This document shows positions 47,712-56,194 of a DNA stretch of 64,000 nt, one piece after another. A program made the translations under genes and the position numbers. The notes under the pieces are model-generated. The model searched no databases, was not told where the DNA came from, and saw nothing but the letters and a program-made list of their open reading frames with translations. This stretch comes from Oscillospiraceae bacterium (GTDB lineage: Bacteria; Bacillota; Clostridia; Saccharofermentanales; Saccharofermentanaceae), in the NCBI GenBank assembly GCA_902764825.1, contig CACWXL010000003.1:310001-374000 (forward strand), read 5' to 3'. Each line of letters starts with the position of its first letter. Position 1 is the stretch's first letter.

Positions 47712-49061
47712 ATGGATAAGAAGATTATTATGCAGAGGCTGGGAATCCTCCTGGCTTATCCTTTAGCATACGCTTATTTAAGGCTCATAGCGCCGCTTAC
47801 GGAAGAGTTCTATATACCCTTAACGGTCGGCCGCGGTAATTTTATGTACAACATCGCATATCCGTTATTTGCACTGCTCTTTATTGCGGTCAATGAGATA
47901 GTCAGACGGGGCAGGAGAGGCATCGGCACAAAGCCTTCCTCAGGAACGGTTTTCTGGTATGTCGTAACGTTCCTTGCAGGACTTACTGCCACGATCGCTT
48001 CTGAAGAAGTATTCGGCGAGATAGAGCTGGTATCGTTATTTGCAATGCACCTTGGCGCAGTATATTCCGTGCTGGTATCTAATGACCTGCTGCTTGGGGG
48101 AAAGACTTCCGGATTTATACCGGCAGACCTCATACACGGCTTCTACGTAAAGTCATTTGCCGGTTTCCCGAACTTTGTAGTTGACTGGAAATGCTTTGCA
48201 AAGCCTCGCAAGGAAGGCGAAGACGGCACCGAAGCTGCACCTAAGAAGAATCATCTAAGCGCAGTTTTATTCATCATCATAATGGCTGTTCTGATGATCA
48301 TATCGGTCTGCCTCATGGCTTCGATCGATAAGGATATCGGTATCTTCTTTGAGACCATCTTCGATGATCTTGAAAAATACCTGGTAGGCTTAAGAGCAGA
48401 AGAGATAATATCACGCATGATCTTCGCGATCCCGGTGTGCTTTTATCTGTACGGCCTTATGTCAAGAAGCGCTAAATCTGACGGGGAAAGAGAGAAGCGC
48501 GTCGCAGCAGGGCTTCTACGGACCAAGGGACGTGGCAAGACTGTATCTTCCGCGCTGGTCTATGCTGCCGCAGGCATCTTTGTAATCGGATATATACTCT
48601 TCTTTATTAAGAGGCTTACTTATATGTTAGGCGGCTTTGCAGGTGATGTTCCTGACGGAATGCTCGTATCACGCTATGCGCAGGAAGGCTTCTGGCAGAT
48701 GGTCGGTATCGCAGCTGTAAACATGTGTGTGTACATTGCGATCATCCTTCTCGGAAAAACAGATTCCGACGGCAAGTTCGCTCTGCCTGCCAAGATACTT
48801 GTTACGCTCCTCATGATCGAGAACATCATCTTCTCTGTTATATCAATGAGCAAGATAGGATTGTACTACAGTATTTACGGATACACGCCTAAGAGGATAC
48901 TCGCCATGTGGGCTACTCTCTCGCTGGGCTTTGCAGCACTGATGACGATCATCACGGTTCATCGCGGAAAGCCTCATTTCAGGGCAGGGGTTATTTTCAC
49001 GACTGTCTCCTACATCGCGATCTGTATCCTGTCGGCAGTACTTGTTGCGGTCGGAGCATAA
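47712..49061 (+). CDS. DUF4153-like polytopic membrane protein
   Basis: A 449-residue protein with about ten to eleven membrane helices and a cytoplasmic loop of about 35 residues near 165-185. The sequence RYAQEGFWQMVGIAAVNM resembles the YAREGFFQL motif of DUF4153/DUF4173 proteins. Function unknown; third gene of the operon with DUF2975 and HTH. A hairpin with an 11-bp stem ends the operon at 49096-49122. Confidence 0.68.
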   Translation: MDKKIIMQRLGILLAYPLAYAYLRLIAPLTEEFYIPLTVGRGNFMYNIAYPLFALLFIAVNEIVRRGRRGIGTKPSSGTVFWYVVTFLAGLTATIASEEVFGEIELVSLFAMHLGAVYSVLVSNDLLLGGKTSGFIPADLIHGFYVKSFAGFPNFVVDWKCFAKPRKEGEDGTEAAPKKNHLSAVLFIIIMAVLMIISVCLMASIDKDIGIFFETIFDDLEKYLVGLRAEEIISRMIFAIPVCFYLYGLMSRSAKSDGEREKRVAAGLLRTKGRGKTVSSALVYAAAGIFVIGYILFFIKRLTYMLGGFAGDVPDGMLVSRYAQEGFWQMVGIAAVNMCVYIAIILLGKTDSDGKFALPAKILVTLLMIENIIFSVISMSKIGLYYSIYGYTPKRILAMWATLSLGFAALMTIITVHRGKPHFRAGVIFTTVSYIAICILSAVLVAVGA

Positions 49062-49095
49062 GCTTAAGGCTTAAAGGAATAGGGAATATCGAAAA

Positions 49096-49122
49096 GGGCT
49101 GTCCGGAATATCCGGGCAGCCC
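49096..49122 (+). terminator. Terminator of DUF2975 operon
   Basis: GGGCTGTCCGG / CCGGGCAGCCC (one G-T pair), loop AATAT. The downstream T-run is interrupted and is followed by a 40-bp stretch of alternating A/T. Confidence 0.65.
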
Positions 49123-49236
49123 TATACACTATATATATTAATATAATATATATTATATGTGTCTGATTAATAGTTATTTTCGAAGAAATGTAATATTACA
49201 AAACCCAAGATGTAGTAAAATGTCACACAAATCCTG

Positions 49237-49265
49237 TTTACATTCAACTGCCTTGGTGTTATGAT
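49237..49265 (+). promoter_or_regulatory. Promoter of gene 49337
   Basis: TTTACA (49237-49242), 17 bases, TATGAT (49260-49265), 72 bases before the ATG. Confidence 0.6.
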
Positions 49266-49336
49266 TACTCCATAAGAATAACATACATTTGTTCGTTTTT
49301 GGCAAGTGTATTTTCGTGTTTTAAGGAGTTATTAGT

Positions 49337-49918
49337 ATGGTTGAGTTTAATTGCACAGTGAAGGACATTTTCAGAAGGCCGAATATGATCGATAAGGCGG
49401 TCAGGGAGCTCGCGGATAAGGGATATGCAGAGCACGCCGTTACTTATACCAGGTTAAGGGACAATATCTTTAATGCGCTTGCGTATACCGCAGGCAGGAT
49501 GAAGGATTATGAGTATGACGTTGCCGTCAGTTACCTGGGGACCAGGTGTTCCGAGCAGTCCCTTGCGAAGATGACATTTTATACCCACAGGACTATAAGA
49601 CGTTATGTTCGCAAGGCATGTGACCTTATAAGCGAATATTATCTTAACGAGATGGGGATAAAGCTCCTTCCTGTGGATACGAGGTCTGTTAAGTGCAATA
49701 TCACTTCCGGAACATTCTGGGATAAGGTTGATTCGCTGATGCGTGACAGTATTGAGAATGCCTGTGTCGTGATCCTCTGCTGCTATGAGAGGAAGTCGGT
49801 CAATTACGTCTGCAGTACATATTCCATGGGAAGCGATAAGGTGAAGAAGATCGTCGGCTCATTTGATTCCGTGCTTACAGTTTACGACCTTCCCTCCGAG
49901 GATCTCAGCGCAGTTTAA
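49337..49918 (+). CDS. Hypothetical protein with HTH-like segments
   Basis: A 193-residue basic, Cys-containing protein. Two stretches look like helix-turn-helix units: SEQSLAKMTFYTHRTIRRYVRKA (about 74-97) and NYVCSTYSMGSDKVKKIVGSF (about 155-175). The arrangement is like the region-4 domain of sigma factors or small phage late-gene activators, but no region 2 is seen. AAGGAG precedes the ATG. It stands alone under its own promoter. Function unknown; DNA binding is my inference. Confidence 0.55.
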   Translation: MVEFNCTVKDIFRRPNMIDKAVRELADKGYAEHAVTYTRLRDNIFNALAYTAGRMKDYEYDVAVSYLGTRCSEQSLAKMTFYTHRTIRRYVRKACDLISEYYLNEMGIKLLPVDTRSVKCNITSGTFWDKVDSLMRDSIENACVVILCCYERKSVNYVCSTYSMGSDKVKKIVGSFDSVLTVYDLPSEDLSAV

Positions 49919-50038
49919 TTTGTTTATAACCTCCGTATTCATTAAGGCAGAGTGTTCACATAAGACGCGAATACTCTGTCTTAATGTTATAATCTTAACT
50001 GCTTGATATAAACGCAAAGCATAATGGAGGATCTTAAT

Positions 50039-50524
50039 ATGACCATTACTTTCGATAAGCTTCCCTGTAATGTAGAAGAACTTAAGGCACTGCCCATAGC
50101 TTCTTTGAATGAACCCGAATATGGCGCTGCACTCTTTGTTGCAGCCATGATGCACTATTCCGCTAATAAGGAAGAGACATTTGAGATGCTGGATTTCCTT
50201 AACGGACCTTATGAAGTAACTGAGTATCAGAAGCAGTTCATTGCAGACAGAATGGCAGACGGCGATCATGTGGTCAGATCCTTTTTCAGCGGTACATCAC
50301 CCGATAACGATTACACACCTTCCATGCCTTATACGATCGAGACGGAAAGAGGCTTTGACCAGGATACAGACGGAAGGATGAGGATCCTTCTTACATCATC
50401 CGGAGCTGATACCAAGCGCTTTATTACCATGCGTCATAAGCCTTCCACCAACCAGTGGTTTGTTGAAGATCAGATGATATTAGGCATGATCAGGGCTCCG
50501 AAGTCATCTGATCCCTGGGCTTGA
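50039..50524 (+). CDS. DUF6935-like conserved protein
   Basis: A 161-residue soluble protein. The layout LPCNVEELKALPIASLNEPEYGAALFVAAMMHY...FLNGPYEVTEYQKQFIADRM and FSGTSPDNDYTPSMPYTI matches a family I recall as DUF6935. ATG 50039 is selected because GGAGG of the upstream ATGGAGGATC acts as its ribosome site, so the ATG at 50024 is too early. Function unknown. It lies 15 bases before the RlmI-like gene. Confidence 0.65.
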   Translation: MTITFDKLPCNVEELKALPIASLNEPEYGAALFVAAMMHYSANKEETFEMLDFLNGPYEVTEYQKQFIADRMADGDHVVRSFFSGTSPDNDYTPSMPYTIETERGFDQDTDGRMRILLTSSGADTKRFITMRHKPSTNQWFVEDQMILGMIRAPKSSDPWA

Positions 50525-50539
50525 TAAGGTCGTATCAGC

Positions 50540-51754
50540 ATGAAGACAGAGAGAATTTACCCAAAAGTCTCAATATCCCAGAAGGCAGCCAGATCCTTGA
50601 AGAATGGCCATCCGTGGGTATATGCGGATGAGATCTCATCAGATGCAGAACTTAAGGACGGCTGTATCGTTGATTGCTTTGAAGGCTCAAGCTGGCAGGG
50701 CGCGGGATTCTATAATTCAAATTCGAAGATCGCCGTAAGGATAATATCCCGCAACAGCAATGATGTCTTTGATCAGAAGTTCTGGTTTAGGCGCCTGCTC
50801 TATGCGGTCTCATACAGGAAGACTGTCATGCCCGGAGATGACTTCAAGTGCTGCAGGCTGATACACGGAGAAGCTGACCAGATACCGGGCTTTACCTGCG
50901 ACAGATACGAAGATATCGCCGTAACGCAGATAGCCTGCCTCGGTGTGGAGCTTAATAAGGATATTATCTATAAGGCTCTTATGGATGTTTTCGAAGAGAT
51001 CGGAGAACCTCTTAAGGGAATCTATGAGAGAAATGAGCTTGCCCTTCGCGAGAAGGAAGGCCTTACGCTTTATAAAGGCTGGTATGGCGGTGTGGACTGT
51101 CCCTGCATTACCGAGATCACGGAGAACGGCATCAGGTATTCGGTTGATGTGGAGAACGGCCAGAAGACCGGGTTCTTTCTGGATCAGAAGTATAACAGGC
51201 TGGCTGCTGCCAGGATCGCCAAGGGTAAGAATGTCTTAGACTGCTTCACGCATACGGGTTCATTCGGCCTTAACTGCGCTTATAACGGCGCCGCTCACGT
51301 TACCAGTGTCGACATATCCTCACAGGCCATAGAGATGGCCAGAGCGAACGCAGAGCGCAACGGACTTACAGATAAGATAGATTATGTGTGCGAGGATGTT
51401 TTCGAGCTCCTGACAAAGATGGCAGAGAGGAAGGATCACTCGTTTGATTACATAATCTTAGATCCGCCTGCTTTTACAAAGTCCAGAGAGACCGTTGATT
51501 CGGCGGGCAGGGGATATAAGGAGATCAACCTCAAGGCGATGAAGCTTCTGCCGAGAGGCGGATACCTTGCGACATGCTCATGCTCACATTTCATGACGGA
51601 TGAATTATTCAGAAAGATGCTCTCTTCTGCGGCAAGGGATGCGAGCGTCAGCTTAAGACAGATCGAAGCAAGGACACAGGCACCGGACCACCCCATACTT
51701 TGGAATGTGCCTGAGACAGAGTATCTAAAATTTTACATCTTCCAAGTTGTTTGA
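50540..51754 (+). CDS. rlmI: 23S rRNA (cytosine-C5) methyltransferase, RlmI family
   Basis: A 404-residue class I methyltransferase with an N-terminal PUA-type segment (LKNGHPWVYADEI), the central strand-rich part, the SAM motif VLDCFTHTGSFGLNCAYNGA (about 235-254), acid VDIS, the NPPY-class motif DPPAF and the Cys-containing ATCSCSHFM. It should methylate a ribosomal RNA cytosine, C1962 in E. coli numbering, if orthologous. A hairpin follows at 51789-51823. Confidence 0.88.
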   Translation: MKTERIYPKVSISQKAARSLKNGHPWVYADEISSDAELKDGCIVDCFEGSSWQGAGFYNSNSKIAVRIISRNSNDVFDQKFWFRRLLYAVSYRKTVMPGDDFKCCRLIHGEADQIPGFTCDRYEDIAVTQIACLGVELNKDIIYKALMDVFEEIGEPLKGIYERNELALREKEGLTLYKGWYGGVDCPCITEITENGIRYSVDVENGQKTGFFLDQKYNRLAAARIAKGKNVLDCFTHTGSFGLNCAYNGAAHVTSVDISSQAIEMARANAERNGLTDKIDYVCEDVFELLTKMAERKDHSFDYIILDPPAFTKSRETVDSAGRGYKEINLKAMKLLPRGGYLATCSCSHFMTDELFRKMLSSAARDASVSLRQIEARTQAPDHPILWNVPETEYLKFYIFQVV

Positions 51755-51788
51755 TATGCCGGTTTTCCGGACATGCGCGAAAACCCTG

Positions 51789-51823
51789 AAACGCCCTGAG
51801 CATATAGCTTTGCGGCGTTTTTT
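51789..51823 (+). terminator. Terminator after rlmI
   Basis: AAACGCC / GGCGTTT with an 18-base loop followed by TTT. Confidence 0.6.
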
Positions 51824-51948
51824 ACTGATCTCTTTCACACAGTTTAGCCTATTTTTTCTCTCAATCTTGTTGTCGTTTTGATGCTGATATGAAGATGATT
51901 TGAAAAAACGCAGTAATAACCTTGTATACAGAAAGCGAGGTTTGCATT

Positions 51949-53067
51949 ATGTGCAGTGAGATCTTAAATGAACAGAATAACAGTTGTTTTGATAAGGACG
52001 CTACTCTGGTCATTAAGCAGGAAGCGATCATAAACAACGTAAAGTATATCAAGGAAAAGACAGGAGCGAAGATCATCGCTGTTGTTAAGGAGAACGGATA
52101 CGGCTTAGGCGTAGCCAATCTTTACCATATCATTAAGGATCAGGGTATATTCATGTACGCTGTAACGGCTCCCTGTGAGGCTATCGCACTGCGAAAAGAA
52201 GGATGCACGGAAGATATCCTGATGCTTACTCCCATCTCCGATTTCAGTGAGCTCGTAACGATGGTATCTTTAGGTGTCGTTATCGCTCTCGGAAGCGAGA
52301 ATCAGATCCCTGAACTGCTCGATGTGTATAAGCTCACCGGAAAGAAGCCGAGAGTTCATATCCAGATCGATTCAGGCCTCGGCAGATACGGATTTAATGC
52401 CGATGATATGCTTGATTTCAGCAAGATCAAGGATTCCATCTCGATTGAAGGATGTTTCTCGCACCTGGCAGGAAGCACACACAACTATAAGAAGAGCGTT
52501 GAGAACCAGGTACGTGTTTTCGAGCTCGCGCTCGAGAAGATCAGGGCAGCAGGCGTAGAACCCGGAATCTGCCACATCGCAAATTCCAAGGCTGCAATGA
52601 CGTTCGGTTCTCTGGGCTACGAAGCCGTAAGAGTCGGCAGTGCCATATTGGGAAAAGTCGCTGACAACAACGAGCTCGAGGAAGCCGTATGGCTCGAATC
52701 AAAGGTGTTCTCCGTATATGAGAGACTCGAAGGCGAACACATCGGATACAGCGGAGAAGCTTATTTGAAAAGGGACAGCTCCCTTGCAGTAGTCAGGATC
52801 GGAACGGGATGCGGGATCGGCCTTGTCCAGAAGAGCGTAATGGATTTCTCGTTCATAAATGTCTTGAAGAACATTCTCAAGAGGATCAACGAAGATCCTG
52901 TATTGAATGTATGGATAAATGGTAAGAAGAGTCCGGTGATCGGCAGGATCGGTGTATCGCACATGACTGTCGATGTAACAGAAAACAAGGTAAAGGAAGG
53001 AGATATCGTTAAGATCGGTGTAAATCCTTTACTGGTACATCCTTATGTAGAAAGGCTGGTGGTCTGA
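51949..53067 (+). CDS. Alanine racemase-like PLP enzyme
   Basis: A 372-residue fold-type III PLP protein. The PLP lysine is K47 in VVKENGYGLG (usual VKADAYGHG), with IDSGLGRYGF and the substrate-side EGCFSHLAGS typical of Alr. The second Tyr position is in GYSGEAY; the next strand reads RIGTGCGIG rather than the usual (P/I)GYADG, and the C-terminal GRIGVSHMTVDV lacks the CMD of GR(V/I)CMDQ. It may be a racemase with another amino-acid substrate. ATG 51949 follows AAGCGAGG; TTG 51922 is rejected. Confidence 0.78.
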   Translation: MCSEILNEQNNSCFDKDATLVIKQEAIINNVKYIKEKTGAKIIAVVKENGYGLGVANLYHIIKDQGIFMYAVTAPCEAIALRKEGCTEDILMLTPISDFSELVTMVSLGVVIALGSENQIPELLDVYKLTGKKPRVHIQIDSGLGRYGFNADDMLDFSKIKDSISIEGCFSHLAGSTHNYKKSVENQVRVFELALEKIRAAGVEPGICHIANSKAAMTFGSLGYEAVRVGSAILGKVADNNELEEAVWLESKVFSVYERLEGEHIGYSGEAYLKRDSSLAVVRIGTGCGIGLVQKSVMDFSFINVLKNILKRINEDPVLNVWINGKKSPVIGRIGVSHMTVDVTENKVKEGDIVKIGVNPLLVHPYVERLVV

Positions 53068-53101
53068 CATGAAAACTATGGAACAGAAAAAGCGTTTCAG
53101 T

Positions 53102-54649
53102 TTAAATTCGCTTATAAAGTCTGTACCCGTCGAGAGCTTTCTCGCCGGTGTAGTCAACGTAAGTGTCTGTTTCCTCTCTGACGAGAACATAATTATCCCA
53201 GTCACACTCACAGGAGAAGGAAGTAACGATGTAGTCGAAGTATCCAGCTTCGATCAGTCGGTTCTGCTCTTCAAGAATTGCAGGGTAGCCTGATTCGATA
53301 TTGAGGAAGCAGAAGAACCTGTTTTGAGGAAGAAGGCCTGCAGCAGTGTAGAAGCCTGAATCCATAACATCGTAAGTAAGGATCCTGGCGTCCGTTGTCT
53401 GATTGATAGTTTCAGCATATCGGAACTGCGCCAGGAATTCCTTTTTTTGGAATATCAGATAAGTATTCTTGTTCAAAAGTAATATCAAGGCATAGAAAAC
53501 AACAAGCGCGCCTGTAATGAGTCCCTGCATGAATGCAGGATTCTGCTTGAAGAACTTCTTTATTAATGCCATGCCCTTGCAGAATGGAATCAATGCAAGA
53601 GCGAAAAAGCCTGCCAGGATATAGATGTAATAGTAGATGAAAGTGTTCCTTGTAAATGTTATCCCGGCCGAGAGAATGAATGTCGTCAGGAAGAGAAGTA
53701 AGGTCTTCTTCCTGTATTCCTTTCCTATGAAGAAAAGGGATACAAATGTTGCAAGCAGCAGTATTCCGAACTTGGGATATTTTACGGACATCTTGAAGAT
53801 CGCATATAACGGGATATAGATATTCCTGATCACCGGAACAGAGGCCTGGGCTGAATCTGCTTCTCCTGAATGGTACAGGAATATGTTGTTGTAGAAATAT
53901 GCTTCCCATAAAGAATCAAGAGCGCCGTTAGCGAGGAAATAAACCAGGACAGGGACCGTGAGTATCAGGAAGCCTGCGGCAAATCTCCACACAAGAGCCC
54001 AGAGCTTTTTGAATTCTTTTCTCTTTATCGTGAGGATCAGGATATATAAGCAGAAGCCGGCCATGAAGCCTATGAACGTATACTTTATCCAGAACAGTGC
54101 CGATGTGATGAGACCGCAGAAAAGAGCATCCTTCCCCGAAGGCAGCCCGTCACCTTTTACGATGGCTTTAAGTCCGAGATATAAGGCGATCGTAAGAAGG
54201 GGGAAGCAGAGTTCTTCAGCATTGCCGCCGAAATTAAACAGTCTGGTCGAATAAGTAAGTCCCAAAAACAAGGGAACCAGAGCGATTGCAAACTTCGGAG
54301 GCTCAGTAAAGAGCTTTACGGTCTTCCATGAGAACACCGCAAACAAGGATGCCATGACGCATTCTGCTATCCATGCGCCTATAAATGACTTCTCTGATAT
54401 CAGGGCAGCCAGAGCATAGAGAAAATAGAGCAGGGGGCCTTTCTGTTCGTAGAGGTCCCTGTATGGAACAAGACCGTGGATAATGCCTCTGCCTACCGTA
54501 AAAAAGCAGTTTGCATCGTCCCAGGGATTGAAGGGGTAAAGAGGAGAGCAGGCTGACACGATCGTTATCGTGACTGCTGCCGATATTACCAGGATGGCAA
54601 GTTCTGATTTAGAAAGCTTGCCGCCAACTTCGGGTCCCGGAGATCTCAT
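53102..54649 (-). CDS. GT-C-type membrane glycosyltransferase (GT39-like)
   Basis: A 515-residue protein with about eleven to twelve helices. The first loop has PWDDANCFFTVGRGIIHGLVPYRDLYEQKGPLLYFLYAL, which is the D-D/E and YRDLxxxKGP pattern of ArnT/PMT-like glycosyltransferases that use polyprenyl-phosphate sugars. An extracytoplasmic C-terminal domain from about 430 (ARILTYDVMDSGFYTAAG) follows. Predicted to add a sugar to a cell-surface polymer. No obvious ribosome site; it follows the superoxide reductase by 22 bases. Converges on the racemase. Confidence 0.75.
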   Translation of the reverse strand: MRSPGPEVGGKLSKSELAILVISAAVTITIVSACSPLYPFNPWDDANCFFTVGRGIIHGLVPYRDLYEQKGPLLYFLYALAALISEKSFIGAWIAECVMASLFAVFSWKTVKLFTEPPKFAIALVPLFLGLTYSTRLFNFGGNAEELCFPLLTIALYLGLKAIVKGDGLPSGKDALFCGLITSALFWIKYTFIGFMAGFCLYILILTIKRKEFKKLWALVWRFAAGFLILTVPVLVYFLANGALDSLWEAYFYNNIFLYHSGEADSAQASVPVIRNIYIPLYAIFKMSVKYPKFGILLLATFVSLFFIGKEYRKKTLLLFLTTFILSAGITFTRNTFIYYYIYILAGFFALALIPFCKGMALIKKFFKQNPAFMQGLITGALVVFYALILLLNKNTYLIFQKKEFLAQFRYAETINQTTDARILTYDVMDSGFYTAAGLLPQNRFFCFLNIESGYPAILEEQNRLIEAGYFDYIVTSFSCECDWDNYVLVREETDTYVDYTGEKALDGYRLYKRI

Positions 54650-54671
54650 CGGTGATTACAGCCTTATCAGA

Positions 54672-55031
54672 TCAAGCTTCAGCCTTCCACAGACCGTGGA
54701 GGTTGCAGTATTCGTAAGCTGCGATGACCTTCTCGTCAGCACCGATCGTGAAGACTGCCTTAGGCTCGGAGCCGGGCTTAAGCTGTCTTATGACGGCACC
54801 CTTGTCTGTCTCCAAAGCGATGAAAGTGATGTAGTGCGCATCCATCATGGGGTGAGCGACTTCGCCGACAGCAACGGTAACTTCCTGTCCGTTTACGCTG
54901 ATAACGGGAACGTGCTTCTCACCTGCAGCATCAGTAGTGTTGGGGATGAGTTCTTCAAGATGACCACCTTCGCAATCGGTCTCGAAAAGCTTGGTTACAA
55001 CAGTTCCACACTTACCAATAAAAAACTTCAT
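54672..55031 (-). CDS. Superoxide reductase (desulfoferrodoxin family)
   Basis: A 119-residue non-heme iron protein reducing superoxide to hydrogen peroxide in anaerobes. The catalytic centre is complete: E38 and H40 in EKHVPV, H60 and H66 in HPMMDAH, and C109 and H112 in CNLHGLW. The N-terminal desulforedoxin centre (four Cys) is lost; only C8 and C20 remain in the vestigial domain MKFFIGKCGTVVTKLF. It therefore resembles the single-centre type with remnant. GAGGATT precedes the ATG. Upstream in a two-gene minus unit with the membrane glycosyltransferase. Confidence 0.92.
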   Translation of the reverse strand: MKFFIGKCGTVVTKLFETDCEGGHLEELIPNTTDAAGEKHVPVISVNGQEVTVAVGEVAHPMMDAHYITFIALETDKGAVIRQLKPGSEPKAVFTIGADEKVIAAYEYCNLHGLWKAEA

Positions 55032-55293
55032 AACTCTAAATCCTCCTACTGAATTTATTAAGTAAAACCATTATAACATTTTGTCCCCGTAAAGGTTCTT
55101 TTCCGCATGAATTGAAAATCATTATGGAGCCTTTATGTCTAAACGAGATTAAATCTTAATGGAAACAACACAAGCAAGACTGAAATTGCTGAAAAAGAAA
55201 CGCTTTTTGACTTAATGAGACCATTTGACTTTTGTATAATTTCTGTGGAGTTAAGAAGTGCTCCGCAAAATAAACTTATGAGGTGGAATGGAT

Positions 55294-56067
55294 ATGGCTA
55301 ACATTTTTGATTTTACGGGAAGAGTTGCTGTTATTACAGGCTGCTCTACAGGACTCGGTGTTCAGATGGCTAAGGCTCTTGCAAATCAGGGCTGTGATAT
55401 CGTAGCCATTGCACGCCGCCAGAATCTGCTTGATGAGGTTTGCGCTGATATCGAAAAGACATACGGCGTTAAGACACTCGCAGTAAAGCTCGATATTACT
55501 GATACGGCAGCAGTTGACGCTGCAGTTGATGAGATCCTTGCAAAGATGGGCAGGATCGACATCCTTGTAAACAATGCAGGCACAGGCGCTGTAGCACCTG
55601 CAGAAGACATCACTGATGAGCAGTTCATGAACGAGATCGACATCGACCTCTTCGGATCCTTCAGAATGGCAAGAGCGATCGCCAAGAAGGCTATGATCCC
55701 TGCTAAGTACGGCAGAGTCATCAACATCGCTTCAATGTATGGTCTCGTAGGCAACAAGGTCGCTCCCGCATCTCCTTATCACGCAGCCAAGGGCGGCGTC
55801 GTAAATCTTACAAGAGCTCTGGCTTCCGAGTGGGGTAAGTACGGCATCACAGTAAACTCTATCTGCCCCGGCTACTTCTACAGCCCTCTTACAAAGGAGA
55901 CATTGGATTCCGAGTTCTTCCAGGCTAATGCAAGAACAATGATCCCTCTTGAGAGATACGGCAACGACGGCGAGCTCGATACAGCAGTCTGCTTCCTCGC
56001 ATCTCCTGCAACAACATACGTAACAGGCGTAAATCTCCCTGTAGACGGCGGATATACAGCAATGTAA
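55294..56067 (+). CDS. SDR-family oxidoreductase (gluconate 5-dehydrogenase-like)
   Basis: A 257-residue classical short-chain dehydrogenase: TGCSTGLG cofactor motif, NNAG, catalytic Ser in NIASMYG and Y-x3-K in YHAAKGG. The N-terminus MANIFDFTGRVAVITG and the C-terminal YVTGVNLPVDGGYTA resemble gluconate 5-dehydrogenase or 3-oxoacyl reductase types. ATG 55294 follows GAGGTGGAATGG; ATG 55288 is too close to it. Monocistronic, ended by the hairpin at 56118. Substrate unproven. Confidence 0.88.
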   Translation: MANIFDFTGRVAVITGCSTGLGVQMAKALANQGCDIVAIARRQNLLDEVCADIEKTYGVKTLAVKLDITDTAAVDAAVDEILAKMGRIDILVNNAGTGAVAPAEDITDEQFMNEIDIDLFGSFRMARAIAKKAMIPAKYGRVINIASMYGLVGNKVAPASPYHAAKGGVVNLTRALASEWGKYGITVNSICPGYFYSPLTKETLDSEFFQANARTMIPLERYGNDGELDTAVCFLASPATTYVTGVNLPVDGGYTAM

Positions 56068-56117
56068 TCCTGCCCCCGCGGATGCACCCCGTATCCGTAG
56101 CTGTTAACTAATACAGA

Positions 56118-56166
56118 GCCGTGCAATTCTTTTGTTTTTAATAAAGATTTGCACGGCTTTTTTTGT
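56118..56166 (+). terminator. Terminator of SDR gene
   Basis: GCCGTGCAA / TTGCACGGC with a 22-base loop followed by seven T. The frame of the next gene is open through it but cannot start there. Confidence 0.85.
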
Positions 56167-56194
56167 TATGATATGCGGTGGAAGGGGTGAGTTC

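Noticed and set aside
49125..49165. Replication origin or att site in the alternating A/T stretch
   Set aside because: Simple AT-rich run of about 40 bases without DnaA boxes or integrase nearby.
55080..55293. Riboswitch or clear promoter before the SDR gene
   Set aside because: A TATAAT at 55235-55240 is present, but no -35 at the right distance and no conserved aptamer pattern was seen.
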